From the NCBI GenBank assembly GCA_030248225.1, contig JASANE010028394.1, positions 83,193 to 147,192 on the forward strand: DNA of 64,000 nucleotides, read 5' to 3'. Numbering within the stretch: position 1 is the first letter of the stretch; each line of letters starts with the position of its first letter. The position numbers and the translations under genes were made by a program. Of the stretch, positions 11,101-21,197 are shown piece after piece. Below the pieces are notes generated by a model that was not told where the DNA came from, ran no database searches, and worked only from the letters and a program-made list of their open reading frames with translations. The stretch is from Trileptium ribeirensis. Lineage: Eukaryota > Nematoda > Enoplea > Enoplida > Thoracostomopsidae.

Positions 11101-12947
11101 GATCAATGTAAGCTGGTGAATTCATTGCGCTGACTGACGTCGGTGTCGTATCTTTTGTCGAAGGGACATGGCCCATCTGTGGTGGTGGCACCATTTGAGG
11201 TATTGGCTGACCTTGAGTAACCTCAGCTTCCGAAATCTGCTCCGTAATACGTACTGCCGCAATAGCGTCTTGTAATTGTTCAGCCCCAACGATCGTAGTT
11301 CCCATTGTATCAGCCAACGGCGACTGAACGGTCACATCGCTTAACTGCACGTTCGCTGAAGATACAACCGCCGACGTGGGAGTAACTGATGGCTCCGATA
11401 AATTCGGTTGGGTTGCCGCAGATGTACTTTCCTCGACCGACTCTTCCTGCCCTATCACCTCGTCCACAATCTCCACATCGGGACTAGATTCCTCCGAAAA
11501 AGTTTGCTGTTGCGCACGTTGCTGCACTCGTTCTCGTTGTTCTTCTACATGATAGGCATAATCCGATAAAATTGTCGGTACCACGCCAAAACGTCGTCGC
11601 TGATCCTCGATTACTCCGTATCGTAGCGATGCATTGATGATCTTGCTTTTTTCTTTCGTTAAACGAACACCGTGCAGGTTGTAATCAGGTCGTGGCAACT
11701 CCCAAGCACTCCGATATTTAGCAGCTACGGCGCTCCAACGTATCTGTTCCGAAGTATCCAACGCCGAATACATATATTTGATGTCCAGTTCATCTGGATC
11801 ACGGACATAAATCATCGGATAGGATTGATGAAAATGAAAATCCTTGCAGGTCCGTTGACACAGCTCGAAATACTTTGGCATAAAACCTGCTTCCACGTCT
11901 GGATACTGTTTCGCTTTTTGAAAACTGAATTCGATTTGCGGCATTTTCAAATAATCCATCGGCAAAAATGTCCATATCAAATCTTTCATCCATTCCTGCA
12001 CATCTTCGACTGTTCTTATTCCTCCATCCATAGTTGAACGTTCTTCGGCTGCCATGATCGCTAAATCAGGTATTAAGGCATCCATTGCAGCGTATACTAT
12101 GAATTCACGATACGATACTCGTTTTCGTGGAGCCGTCTGCCGGTATTCCTTAACTTTCTTTTTGTATTCCTTAGGTGGTGGCGGAAAATAGTCGTAGATA
12201 GTTTCGCCAAACGATCGCATTGCTATTTCTCCCCAGGGAGTCATTGCAGGTCGTTCCTGGTACAGCGTTTGTCGAAACTGTTCATCCAGTCGATTGCTTT
12301 TCGGCGCATACTGCTCGTGTTCGTACTCCATCTTCAAAGCTTGAAGATCGAGCCAGTGATCCGCTTTCAGCGGTGGTTTTCCACGCAGCACTTCGAGACG
12401 TGACAAATAATGCCGATCGCAATGGCCAGCCCACGTAATAATATACAGGGTTTCGTCTTCCAGAAACTGACGCAAAGAGTCCGATATGGTAAGATAAAAG
12501 GCAATCAAGTCGATGAAGACAACTAAGCCTTCCATCGTAGCCAACTGGATCGTTGCAGCAAAACCCTGCTTTACTCCGAGCCGAGTCATATTTCGGACGT
12601 TAAACCAAGACTTGGATAAAAACGGTGCCACACGTCCGTAACGCGAACGTCGGGGATAACGTGTTGCCAACGTTACTCCGATGCCGAGATCATCCTGGCT
12701 TAGCAAATCCCGTGCGTTTTCATCCTTCAACCACTGTGGTACTTGAAACGCTTCACTGTCTAGACCGAATATATTCCAGCTAGATTCCCTCAGCAATGCC
12801 AATGCCATGTCCAACTGAGGTTGGGTCCGGACACAGATAACCATTCGTGCCAAACCAAGTCGACGATAGAACAGTCGAGCGTACGTAATAATCTCGATTT
12901 GATTTTTGGTGCGCTCTTTGATGGTTGTATCCACCAACTCCGGCGGT
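8162..12947 (-). CDS. ORF3 of the giant element: DEDDy exonuclease-like, zinc cluster, coiled-coil protein
   Basis: An uninterrupted frame of about 1591 codons in the place usually held by env. Residues about 35-300 resemble an RNase D/EXD-type 3'-5' exonuclease: motif I LDSEAF (D60, E62), motif II AGHCDRHYL (D174), a DHWLDLQALK segment near 193, and motif III VYAAMDAL (Y282, D286). Residues 470-800 are S/T/P/Q-rich linker. Two Cys/His clusters follow: C831, C836, C844, C847, C852, H855, H859, C861 (AN1-like spacing), and C889, C897, C900, C905, H908, C913/C914. A coiled coil spans 1006-1095 and a nuclear-localisation-like basic run lies near 1114-1126. Residues 1295-1591 form a conserved-looking domain I do not recognise. 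There is no signal peptide or membrane span, so it is not an envelope. The first ATG is codon 32; upstream codons are open back to a stop at 12965, and a splice acceptor (TTTATTCTAG) lies at 12949, suggesting this is a 3' exon. The exonuclease call is motif-based. Confidence 0.75.
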
Positions 12948-13522
12948 CTAGAATAAATATACGTCTATGATTATACAAATTACAGCGTCTCGCTCGCCAT
13001 GAGACATAACAAATAAAAATATTACTTCAAATGAACATTTCAAGTTCAATTTACGTATAATATCGCTAATTTAATACATAAATTTGAAACAGCCACAATC
13101 AAAATTATAGCGCTTTGACAAATCTCGTCTAAGGGTTCATTTTATAATGTTGAAGGACTTTTGAATCAAGTGACCAGTATTTGTAATATAAAATGTTCCG
13201 AATTGGCTTTAGTAATGGGAATACTCAATATCACATATTAAATCAACCGTAGTAAAAATTGGGAAGTGGTATCAATAGTTACAAAATTTGTCATTCCGCA
13301 TGACTTTACACTTGTTGTAATACCATGTCTCATATAATTTGGCTCAAAATCCAAATATGTCATACCATAACTCCATTATAACAACTGCTTTGGCCACAAT
13401 CATAGCAACTTTAAATCCTGAATTTCACTAAACAAAAATTTACCAAATACCATTTAGCAAAATTTTAAAAATTATTAGAATATCTATTACGAATAAACGC
13501 GAAAATTATATCAGCAAAGTTG
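12948..13522 (-). other. pol-ORF3 spacer with candidate splice acceptor
   Basis: An AT-rich spacer of 575 bp without an open frame. Its end next to ORF3 reads TATTTATTCTAG on the minus strand (AG at 12949-12948), a good pyrimidine tract plus AG. The exon would begin with one base before an intact codon. A stop-start or readthrough link from pol is excluded by the distance, so ORF3 is presumably expressed from a spliced or internally initiated RNA. Confidence 0.45.
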
Positions 13523-16500
13523 CTACAACTGTGTTCCCACACTACACTCAGCACAAAACCATTGTTCGGATACCGTTGGTAATTTATTAAGCCCCACACA
13601 ATCTAAATGAAACCAATGAGGTTCGGAATGAGCCCCATCGCAAGCTACCCATTCATTTAGACGCCGTGGTTTATTTTTACCAGGTACTTTAGGTGCATTA
13701 ACTTGATGACAAACCCTACAAAGATCTCTAATTTTAGGGTTGGTAGGCATTTTACCCCGTAAATAGCTTAAGTATTGTTCTATATTACCCAGGTATAATT
13801 TCACCATATCCTTGTGGACTAGTAAATCCCGACCCCGTGGTTGATTAATTTCCCGAATTTCTAGATTATGACCATCCACCCGTTGTACCCTATACAAGGT
13901 GCGAAATAGGGGTTCCAACTTTGGGTGAAATCCCCGACCACGAGCAGTCTTTTCCAACAAGAATACTAAGCTGCCCTCGACAATGTCCGCTCGATTTGCC
14001 GAAACACGTCGATCATATTGTTTGCAGTATTGTTCCTGAGTCCGCTGTAACTGATCTTTACATTCGGTCCATATTACTTGTAGTTCAGTGTACAAATCGT
14101 GTACATATTTTTGTACCGAATCCGAATGTACTTGTAGTCGCCGTGGTTCCTCTGCCAGATCCATATCGCGTCCATAATTCATACGATAAGGCGTTTCACC
14201 AGTAGCTGCGTTGGGTGTAATACGATACGCCATGCAGACAAGTGGTATATATTCATCCCAACAATCCGGATTCTCATCGGCAATTTTACGTAGGACACGA
14301 ATAAGTGTTTGATTCCAGCGTTCTACCAATCCGTTGGATTGATGATGATCTGCTACGACAAAATTGAGTTTCACCCCACGAGAACTCAAAGCCTTTTGAT
14401 GTGTCTCTGCCATAAATCCAGCACCGCGATCGACGATGACAGTTTTCGGATGACCATGTCGACTGGAGACACCTTGAATAAATGTAGCCACAATTGATTT
14501 TGCCGTCGTATCTGGTACAGGAAACGCTTCTGGCCATTTCGTCAGATAGTCTATCCATGAAATAATATATTTATTGCCATTTTCCGTAGCAGGTAATGGA
14601 CCGACGATATCTACACCTACTGTTTCCCAAGGTGCATACGGTATAGCAATAGGATGTAACGGAACTTTACGACTTCCACCTGGGTTGAAGCGATTGCAAA
14701 CAATACAATCTCGTATAAACACATGTACATCCGCTGCCATGGTTTGCCAATAATAGCATTTTGCAATTAATGGATAAGTTCGCTCCCAAGCGAGATGACC
14801 GGCAAAGTCCTCATGGTATCTTTGCAGTAATTCCTGTCGAAAGACGTTTGGTACAACCAACTGGGTGAATGCTACAGCACGTCGCTGATGCCGATAGCGC
14901 CAGTGTAGATGGAACAATAACTGATCGCGTAAAAAGAAATCGCCCTGGTTCCGGCATAGCCACCGATAACGTTCATTCGGTAGCCCTGCTACTTCACCGT
15001 TGGCTAGCTTGAAAGCCCGAATTTCCTCAATCTCCGGATCCAATTGCTGTTCCCGAAGGATTTGTGCTTGCGGCCACGGCCAATCTTGGTCGATAATATT
15101 ATGACGCAAGTTTACCACATCATGTTGAATCGGACCGCGATTTCTTGCTTGTTGATCCTTTTGATCAGCAGCTTCAACATCCACTGCGTACGCTACCGCA
15201 TCGTCTCGTTCATAAGCTGCAGGCGAATAAGCTTTCTCGATATCTTCCTTTGAAATTTGAAGCAGAGGCGGTCGACTCATACCATCGGCATTCGTTAACT
15301 TAAGCCCTGGCATGTACTTTACCTCAAAGGAATATTCTTGCAACTTAATGGTCCATCTAAAAAGTCTACCCGTAAGCCCATCTAAATTCCGACGGCCGTT
15401 CAGTATATACGTTAAACATTGATGGTCAGTATACACTGTAACGTAATTACCTATGAAATATGGTCGATATTCCTTAAATGCACGGACTATAGCTAAACAT
15501 TCCTTCTCAGGTATGCTATAGTGCATTTGAGCAGGTGAAAATTTCTGCCCGCCATAAGCAATTACACGAAGTCGACCATTTTCATCTTCCTGTTCTAATA
15601 CATTGCCGACACCGTAATCACTAGCGTCCGTAAACAAAACAAAAGGTTTTGTATAATCCGGATAGGCTAAAATTGGCGTCGTAGTGAGCGCTTCCTTCAG
15701 CTGCTCAAAAGCTGCATCACATGCTTCCGTCCATCCTGACGAAAACTTGACTCCTCTAGGACGCTCCTTCGTAGTTTCATACAGCGGTGCCGCAACAGTA
15801 GCGTAATTAGGTACAAACCGTCGATAGTAATTGGTAAGACCAAGGAAACTGCGTACTTCTTTCACACTAGTGGGTTTAGTACATTTTTGCACCTTTTCGA
15901 TCTTACTAGGATCCGTACTTATTCCATCACGTGAAACAACGTGTCCAAGGAATTGTACCTTTTCCTGCGCAAAATGACACTTTTTCCCTTTGACTTTAAG
16001 ACCGGTGTCGCGTAATCGTTGCCAAACTTGATGTAAATCAAATAAATGCTGCCAAAAATTTGCTGAAAATACAATTATATCGTCGATAAAGCACAGACAA
16101 CTGATTCCCAGCAATCCCAGCAACACAGTCTGCATAGTTCGCTGAAACGTAGCAGGTGCGTTGGTTAACCCAAACGGCATACGATCCCATTCGTATAACC
16201 CTTCGTGGGTGACAAAAGCCGTTTTAGGTTTACTTTCTTCATCCATACGAATCTGCCAATAGCCCGATTGTAAATCCATGGTGGAGAAGTAACGTGTTCC
16301 ACGAAGTGATTCCAATTGTTCATTGGTACGTGGCAATGGAAACGCATCTTTCACCGTTAAAGCATTTACTTTACGATAGTCGATACAAAATCGTAACGTA
16401 CCATCCTTCTTGTGCACCATCACTACTGGACTGGCCCATGGACTGTTTGATGGTTGTATCGCTCCAGTAGCTTTCATTTGCCCAATTTGTCGCTCAATTT

Positions 16501-17044
16501 CCTGTCGCATTGCGTGCGGCGCAGGATACGCTTTTTGCCGAATAGGTGGCGCAGAACCCGTGTTGATTGTATGCAACGCAACACTACAATCGCCGAGTTC
16601 CTCATTCGACTTAGCAAAAATATCACGATGTTCATCCATCAGCAGTTGTAGATAGCGTTTTTCCACATCATCCAATACTGATGACGATAAATCAACACCA
16701 GGTATCGGTTCCAGTTGATCCTTGCAGCTATTTTGAGTTATGAGATGTTGCTGCAACTGCTCCGGATTTATCCAATGCCGTTGCATTGGCTTAAGCGCCG
16801 AGCCCAACTCGATGTCACTAGTTTGTACCTGACCGATTTCCTCTATCTCCTCGTCTGGTGGATAAATATTGTAGTTGGCTATAGGCTCGATCCTAACGCA
16901 AACGAGTCCTTTTGGAACAATTAATGTTGAATTAGTGGTATTGACGATAGGCACCCAGAGTTGACCACTAGATTGGACAACTCCCACAGATCTCGCGACC
17001 AGCACCGTTTGGAAAATGGCCGCGCCATCTTCTGTCGCTTCCAT
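13523..17044 (-). CDS. pol: Pol: reverse transcriptase, RNase H, integrase with C-terminal PHD finger
   Basis: 1173 residues. The reverse transcriptase spans about 120-420, with MDLQSGYWQI (D257) and FIDD (319-322), the catalytic aspartates intact. RNase H spans about 460-600 (FTDAS D473, PEKE near 513, YTDH D540). The integrase has a zinc domain H744, H750, C780, C783 and catalytic residues D812 (VDIVGPL), D872 (VDRGAGF) and E908 (GLVERW). A divergent GPY/F-like module lies near 1040-1060. Residues 1109-1167 form a PHD-type zinc finger: C1109, C1112, C1135, H1139, H1146, C1149, C1164, C1167, with WFHLDCVGL as core. PHD fingers usually read histone H3 tails, so this may tether the integration complex to chromatin, as chromodomains do in chromoviruses. 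The protease is not here; it lies at the end of gag. All active sites are intact. Confidence 0.95.
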   Translation of the reverse strand: MEATEDGAAIFQTVLVARSVGVVQSSGQLWVPIVNTTNSTLIVPKGLVCVRIEPIANYNIYPPDEEIEEIGQVQTSDIELGSALKPMQRHWINPEQLQQHLITQNSCKDQLEPIPGVDLSSSVLDDVEKRYLQLLMDEHRDIFAKSNEELGDCSVALHTINTGSAPPIRQKAYPAPHAMRQEIERQIGQMKATGAIQPSNSPWASPVVMVHKKDGTLRFCIDYRKVNALTVKDAFPLPRTNEQLESLRGTRYFSTMDLQSGYWQIRMDEESKPKTAFVTHEGLYEWDRMPFGLTNAPATFQRTMQTVLLGLLGISCLCFIDDIIVFSANFWQHLFDLHQVWQRLRDTGLKVKGKKCHFAQEKVQFLGHVVSRDGISTDPSKIEKVQKCTKPTSVKEVRSFLGLTNYYRRFVPNYATVAAPLYETTKERPRGVKFSSGWTEACDAAFEQLKEALTTTPILAYPDYTKPFVLFTDASDYGVGNVLEQEDENGRLRVIAYGGQKFSPAQMHYSIPEKECLAIVRAFKEYRPYFIGNYVTVYTDHQCLTYILNGRRNLDGLTGRLFRWTIKLQEYSFEVKYMPGLKLTNADGMSRPPLLQISKEDIEKAYSPAAYERDDAVAYAVDVEAADQKDQQARNRGPIQHDVVNLRHNIIDQDWPWPQAQILREQQLDPEIEEIRAFKLANGEVAGLPNERYRWLCRNQGDFFLRDQLLFHLHWRYRHQRRAVAFTQLVVPNVFRQELLQRYHEDFAGHLAWERTYPLIAKCYYWQTMAADVHVFIRDCIVCNRFNPGGSRKVPLHPIAIPYAPWETVGVDIVGPLPATENGNKYIISWIDYLTKWPEAFPVPDTTAKSIVATFIQGVSSRHGHPKTVIVDRGAGFMAETHQKALSSRGVKLNFVVADHHQSNGLVERWNQTLIRVLRKIADENPDCWDEYIPLVCMAYRITPNAATGETPYRMNYGRDMDLAEEPRRLQVHSDSVQKYVHDLYTELQVIWTECKDQLQRTQEQYCKQYDRRVSANRADIVEGSLVFLLEKTARGRGFHPKLEPLFRTLYRVQRVDGHNLEIREINQPRGRDLLVHKDMVKLYLGNIEQYLSYLRGKMPTNPKIRDLCRVCHQVNAPKVPGKNKPRRLNEWVACDGAHSEPHWFHLDCVGLNKLPTVSEQWFCAECSVGTQL

Positions 17045-17046
17045 TA
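17042..17046 (-). promoter_or_regulatory. TAATG stop-start junction between gag-pro and pol
   Basis: The gag-pro frame ends in TAA (17046-17044) and the pol ATG (17044-17042) shares its last A, giving TAATG. Such overlaps support termination-reinitiation, known for example in the SART1 retrotransposon. Frameshifting or stop readthrough is not required. Confidence 0.7.
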
Positions 17047-20000
17047 CAACCTGGGTGCCAGACGGAAAACCTGTGGATCCGCCTGTATCTCCAATACAGC
17101 TACCGTTCGTCCGTCAATTTCTTGTTGCTTTGCAGTAAATCCACAATTCCGATCCACCTTTTGGTAATCGGCAGCCCTGAAATTCCACGTAAATACCTCC
17201 ATTGGTATACCCGCAATAGAGACATCGGGTCCCGGATAAGCGATTGTAACCTGATATTGTTCGAAGAATTGATGACCCAAAATAACTGGATATTTCAGTT
17301 CCTTGACTACATAAAAAGGATGAAATTCCACCGTAGTCAAACCAACATTGACCGGTATTCGTGCAATTCCCATGCATGATAATTCGCTTCCATTAATTGC
17401 ACGAAGTCGCTTTGCACCACTGATACATGGCCAAGCGTTCCAAGACGTTTCGTATAACTCTGCATTGACTAAGCTAACGTCTGCACCGGTATCGACAAAT
17501 GCCCGAGCAATAACGCCATCCAACACTACATCGATAAAGACTCGTCCAGTTTGCCGTCGCTCTTCCAGCGGCTGCGCAATAACGATCCGATGATCATCGC
17601 TGGATTCTAACGAATTTGCTGGGTAATTATTCCCAACCTGGAAAATATCGGCTTCGATAAGACCGAAATCCCAAACCACTTCGTCATCGGTGTTTGTTCC
17701 CGTAGATTCCACATTTGCTTCCTCATCTACGTCTACCGCATCCATCCACTCTGCGATTTCCGCTACATGTGGAACGGATCGATCTGTCGAAACTCCAGAT
17801 CGATTTGGATCCGTAGCCTGCCCTGCCGTTGTTGTCGGTAACGAAGGACAATTAGTCGAAATATGACCAAAACCAGTACAGGCGAAACACCGTCGTCGCG
17901 TATTCACCAATGGATTAACGCGCAAATTGGTTCCCGTACTCAACAGAGTACCGCCTCCAATGCGTTGTGGTCGTCGTATTCCTTCTGAAGCAACGTTACC
18001 ATTACGTTCACTAATCCACTGTCTCCGTGCAGTTGTACTCTCCGATACCGCATTAGCCCTCGGTGTTGTTTGCAATTTCATCTGCTCCAAGAATTGTTTC
18101 ATCATTTGTTGCAATTCCGTCGTAGATGATTCATGATTCTCAGCTGCAGTGCTCTTCACCTTCGTTTCGTTCACAGTTGTTGACTGGGTAGTGACCGGAA
18201 ACGTCGATACGCCTGTCGAACGAACTGGAGCCGCAGTAGCACGAGGCACAAATCCACTACGCGTGACTGTCTGTGCTACCGCTACTTGTGGATTCTCATT
18301 GTCGCTATCCTGCGGATCGGCAGCCATTTCCATTTCAGCTGCGGAAACATCCTTCATCCTGACCGTTTTTCGCAAAATTCCCGGTCGAACATTTCCATCC
18401 GTTCCCTCCTCACGGAAATGCGTATCACAACGTCGTAGGAAATCATAGCGTTCCACTGCAATTCGAGCAGCTTCCTCCACATCATGTCGATCTCCACATC
18501 GAGTTTGTATATCTGCTCCAATCCCATGACGTAAGCCTTTAAGGAACGTGAAGAAACATTCCGAATAATTGTGCTGTTGCTCAATCAGACTGAATTTTCG
18601 TAACCATGTGGCTTGCAATCTTGCTTTAAACGCCATAATAGTTTCACTCCGACCTTGCACCATACTCGCTTTGAAATCATTCAGCCGATCACCAAAGGAT
18701 TTCAAAAGATCGTAATGACGAAGAAATCCGCGTACATAATCCTCATAATAAGCTGGTTCCGGTAGCGTCGATTCAACTGCTCGAAGAACGTATCTGGCTG
18801 ATTCTCCAGCCATTGCTAAGGTGAATAACGTTACCTTATGCGTATCCAACCGCACATGGAAGCTACGCACTGTTCGTTCGAAATCTTCTAACCAGCCAGG
18901 AAAATCATCGCCTTTGAATTTTTCCCATGGATGTCGAAGCACATAAGCCGGTATTTCTGGCATACCAGAGAATGTTGACCAAGCTGAAGCCCGACCAGTG
19001 GCATTCGCATCAGTTCCACTATGCAGCTGCCTTCGTAATTGTTCTCGTGCAGCAGGTTCTTGAACTGACAAGATACCAGGTGCATTCGCGGTAGATGTTC
19101 TTTGTTCCGTTGGATTGGCCTGCGAAAGTGCTGGACCTCGCCGCCGTCGATCGTCTTCCTCCTGCATAGTAGTACGCAAGATATCCAATTCAGTAGGTTT
19201 GATATCCGGAACTGGTCGCCGAGTTTCCTGTTGAATTTCGCCAACCCAATCACGATAGCGAGATTGCGTGTGTTCATACACCGGTTCCTTCACCACCGCT
19301 TCACTTCGTACCGGTAATCGAAAACGATCACCAACATATGCAGAACGAGTGGGATCCGCTTGAATTGTAGTCGGAAGACCACCACAAACAGCATTTTCCA
19401 ACGCTTGATACAATACATTCTCAGCCTCACGAACCTCAAACTCATCCGCAGAAGAGTGCCGACTGATGACGCTGCGGTAGTGTTCGATCTCCTGGGCCAA
19501 CGACTGCATACGCCGTTCCGCAGTATCAACACCTTGACTTATTCGCTTCACCCGAGTACTGTTTTCACCTGGCTCCCTATAAGCAGACTCTACGCGACTG
19601 CGAGATCGCTCAACTGCAATGCGATCTTCAGGTCCAAACACATCAAGTCCCCGCTGAGGTTCATCCGGACCCAATGGATAAGGAGGTGGAATATATGGTG
19701 TTGGTCTCGCTGCACCCACTGTTCTTCCATATTCCGACTGCTCAGAAATTACAGGTTGTCTACGCCGACCTCCATTATCACTAGTATCAGTACTACTTTG
19801 TTTTGCTCCTCGCCATTTATCTGCCATTTTCCGACAATGGTCCTGAGCTCGCGTTATCTCATCATCCAGATCTGCGAAATAACGTCGTCGTCTTGTAGTT
19901 GAAGACAATTCCAATGGAATATCTCTTTCCACACCTGGATTCGCAGCTATTACTGTAACGTCTGGTTCAAGCGGAATAGGTTGCCGCCGCACTTCTGGAC

Positions 20001-20199
20001 GCCAGCCCGTAGAAGCTGTAACTCTGGGTCGTCGTGGTATCCGAGAGGTTGTTCCGACTCCCGTCGTAGCAGCAAACGTGAAGATAGGTGGTGCCACCGT
20101 GGAAAACATCACACGTTCAGTGGTTGTGGTTGATATAGTTCGTTCAACCTGGTCTTCACATTCAACAAACACACTATCTGGATCCCTATCAGATTCCAT
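17044..20199 (-). CDS. gag: Gag-protease polyprotein
   Basis: 1051 residues starting at an ATG with a stop a few codons upstream. Residues 1-400 are charged, S/T/R-rich and probably disordered. Residues about 425-595 are a Ty3/gypsy-type capsid (WEKFKGDDFPGWLEDFERT at the start, then helical sequence ending near AVERYDFLRR). A single CCHC zinc knuckle (C771, C774, H779, C784) follows. Residues about 885-1000 are a retropepsin with the active site FVDTGADVSL (D903) and a flap/C-terminal motif VILGHQFFEQ. Protease at the gag end, with pol in a separate frame, differs from the usual gypsy layout of protease at the start of pol. The unusually long N-terminal extension is unexplained. It presumably forms the virus-like particle and processes it in the cytoplasm. 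Confidence 0.93.
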   Translation of the reverse strand: MESDRDPDSVFVECEDQVERTISTTTTERVMFSTVAPPIFTFAATTGVGTTSRIPRRPRVTASTGWRPEVRRQPIPLEPDVTVIAANPGVERDIPLELSSTTRRRRYFADLDDEITRAQDHCRKMADKWRGAKQSSTDTSDNGGRRRQPVISEQSEYGRTVGAARPTPYIPPPYPLGPDEPQRGLDVFGPEDRIAVERSRSRVESAYREPGENSTRVKRISQGVDTAERRMQSLAQEIEHYRSVISRHSSADEFEVREAENVLYQALENAVCGGLPTTIQADPTRSAYVGDRFRLPVRSEAVVKEPVYEHTQSRYRDWVGEIQQETRRPVPDIKPTELDILRTTMQEEDDRRRRGPALSQANPTEQRTSTANAPGILSVQEPAAREQLRRQLHSGTDANATGRASAWSTFSGMPEIPAYVLRHPWEKFKGDDFPGWLEDFERTVRSFHVRLDTHKVTLFTLAMAGESARYVLRAVESTLPEPAYYEDYVRGFLRHYDLLKSFGDRLNDFKASMVQGRSETIMAFKARLQATWLRKFSLIEQQHNYSECFFTFLKGLRHGIGADIQTRCGDRHDVEEAARIAVERYDFLRRCDTHFREEGTDGNVRPGILRKTVRMKDVSAAEMEMAADPQDSDNENPQVAVAQTVTRSGFVPRATAAPVRSTGVSTFPVTTQSTTVNETKVKSTAAENHESSTTELQQMMKQFLEQMKLQTTPRANAVSESTTARRQWISERNGNVASEGIRRPQRIGGGTLLSTGTNLRVNPLVNTRRRCFACTGFGHISTNCPSLPTTTAGQATDPNRSGVSTDRSVPHVAEIAEWMDAVDVDEEANVESTGTNTDDEVVWDFGLIEADIFQVGNNYPANSLESSDDHRIVIAQPLEERRQTGRVFIDVVLDGVIARAFVDTGADVSLVNAELYETSWNAWPCISGAKRLRAINGSELSCMGIARIPVNVGLTTVEFHPFYVVKELKYPVILGHQFFEQYQVTIAYPGPDVSIAGIPMEVFTWNFRAADYQKVDRNCGFTAKQQEIDGRTVAVLEIQADPQVFRLAPRL

Positions 20200-20209
20200 T
20201 ATTATTACT

Positions 20210-20534
20210 CTGATACCTACTATAAGTACGTATTATGAATTCACTGAAATTTTCAACACCTGATTCCTTGATTTCCCTAAAATCATAACTCCTTATCAAC
20301 AGTTTCCAACAGCTAAAATAAAACACAATTCATTATCAAGTTATCATTATGTACAAATACCCCATTTCCACCCAACCCCTCCCAGGTCCAGCCCGGGGGT
20401 GAGATATGGGTACCCTTCTCTCAAGACGTACCTGTGTCACATTACAAATTATTAGTGCATAAGCGAGTGCAAAAAGATCAATTATATATAAAGAAATTTT
20501 ACAATTACCAACAAAAGACTTTACTAATACTTAC
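20210..20534 (-). other. candidate intron between leader ORF and gag
   Basis: A consensus 5' splice site GTAAGT (minus, 20534-20529) overlaps the stop of the leader ORF. An AG at 20211-20210, ten bases before the gag ATG, is a possible acceptor. Splicing would leave two bases upstream and one downstream, keeping the leader frame open into gag. A second donor-like CAG/GTACGT lies at 20431-20426. The acceptor pyrimidine tract is weak, so this is a hypothesis. Confidence 0.35.
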
Positions 20535-20824
20535 AAAATCGGTGGAGGCACATAGTTTGGCTCCCTAAGCGCTTGCCGCAAGTACCGTTGAGCACGTAAC
20601 GCATGCCGTTGTCGCGTTTCAGCTTCGGTAGGAGGTCGCTCCGGATCATCAGCCGGAGTCGATGCCCGTGAGGGTTGCGCCGATTTCCCCCGCGGTGGTG
20701 TCGCCGTCTTACGCCGCTTGCGTGAACGCCGTTTAGGGGGTGTCCAATCGCCCTCGCTATAGTCGCCTTCGGATGCGTGCGTTTGGTATCCGCTAATAGT
20801 TACCTCCTTGGAAGTAGAAGCCAT
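20531..20824 (-). CDS. small basic leader ORF of the giant element
   Basis: 97 codons starting with ATG at 20824, the first ORF downstream of the 5' LTR. The N-terminus is acidic/serine-rich (residues 15-27), followed by a strongly basic nuclear-localisation-like stretch (PPKRRSRKRRK, residues 29-39), a P/S-rich segment, and an arginine-rich helix (residues 65-90). No known domain is present. Its last codons overlap a strong GTAAGT donor, so it may be a first coding exon that supplies an N-terminus to gag and/or ORF3 rather than an independent protein. Confidence 0.5.
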   Translation of the reverse strand: MASTSKEVTISGYQTHASEGDYSEGDWTPPKRRSRKRRKTATPPRGKSAQPSRASTPADDPERPPTEAETRQRHALRAQRYLRQALREPNYVPPPIL

Positions 20825-21197
20825 GCTGGAATTAGAAAAATATTACAACATTACTTTCTTATTACAATATTTCCATGCAAACCACCATATATAGGTTCCT
20901 TTCCATTAAATATTAACAAGAACAAGTTCTATCACAGCAACGAACAAATCGTGCTGGTAACGTGCAACAAGCAGATATAAAATTAACAATTAACCGATAA
21001 CCTTTCAAAGAGTTTATTTCAGGCTAAACCACCTTTCTACCTGCCAGCAGTACTTTTACAGTTAAGATGTCCAGCATCATACTCTTACCATATAACAAAA
21101 TAGCTAACCCTATATCTAACAAATTGGATTTTAACCAACTTTAACAAAATATGTGTAACCTAAACTTCGACAATGACATGCCTCGTCATGGCCACCA
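20825..21197 (-). other. 5' leader of the giant element with possible primer-binding site
   Basis: About 370 bp without a convincing ORF, lying between the 5' LTR and the leader ORF. Directly next to the LTR edge the minus strand reads TGGTGGCCATGACGAGG (21197 leftwards), which starts with the TGG expected of a tRNA primer-binding site. I could not match it to a specific tRNA, so the site is only a candidate. Confidence 0.35.

Noticed and set aside
8162..12937. ORF3 as an envelope protein
   Set aside because: No signal peptide, membrane span or furin site; nuclear-type basic region and zinc clusters instead.
20531..20824. Leader ORF as a captured host nuclear protein
   Set aside because: Only a basic stretch supports this; its position and the splice donor are better explained as an element leader exon.
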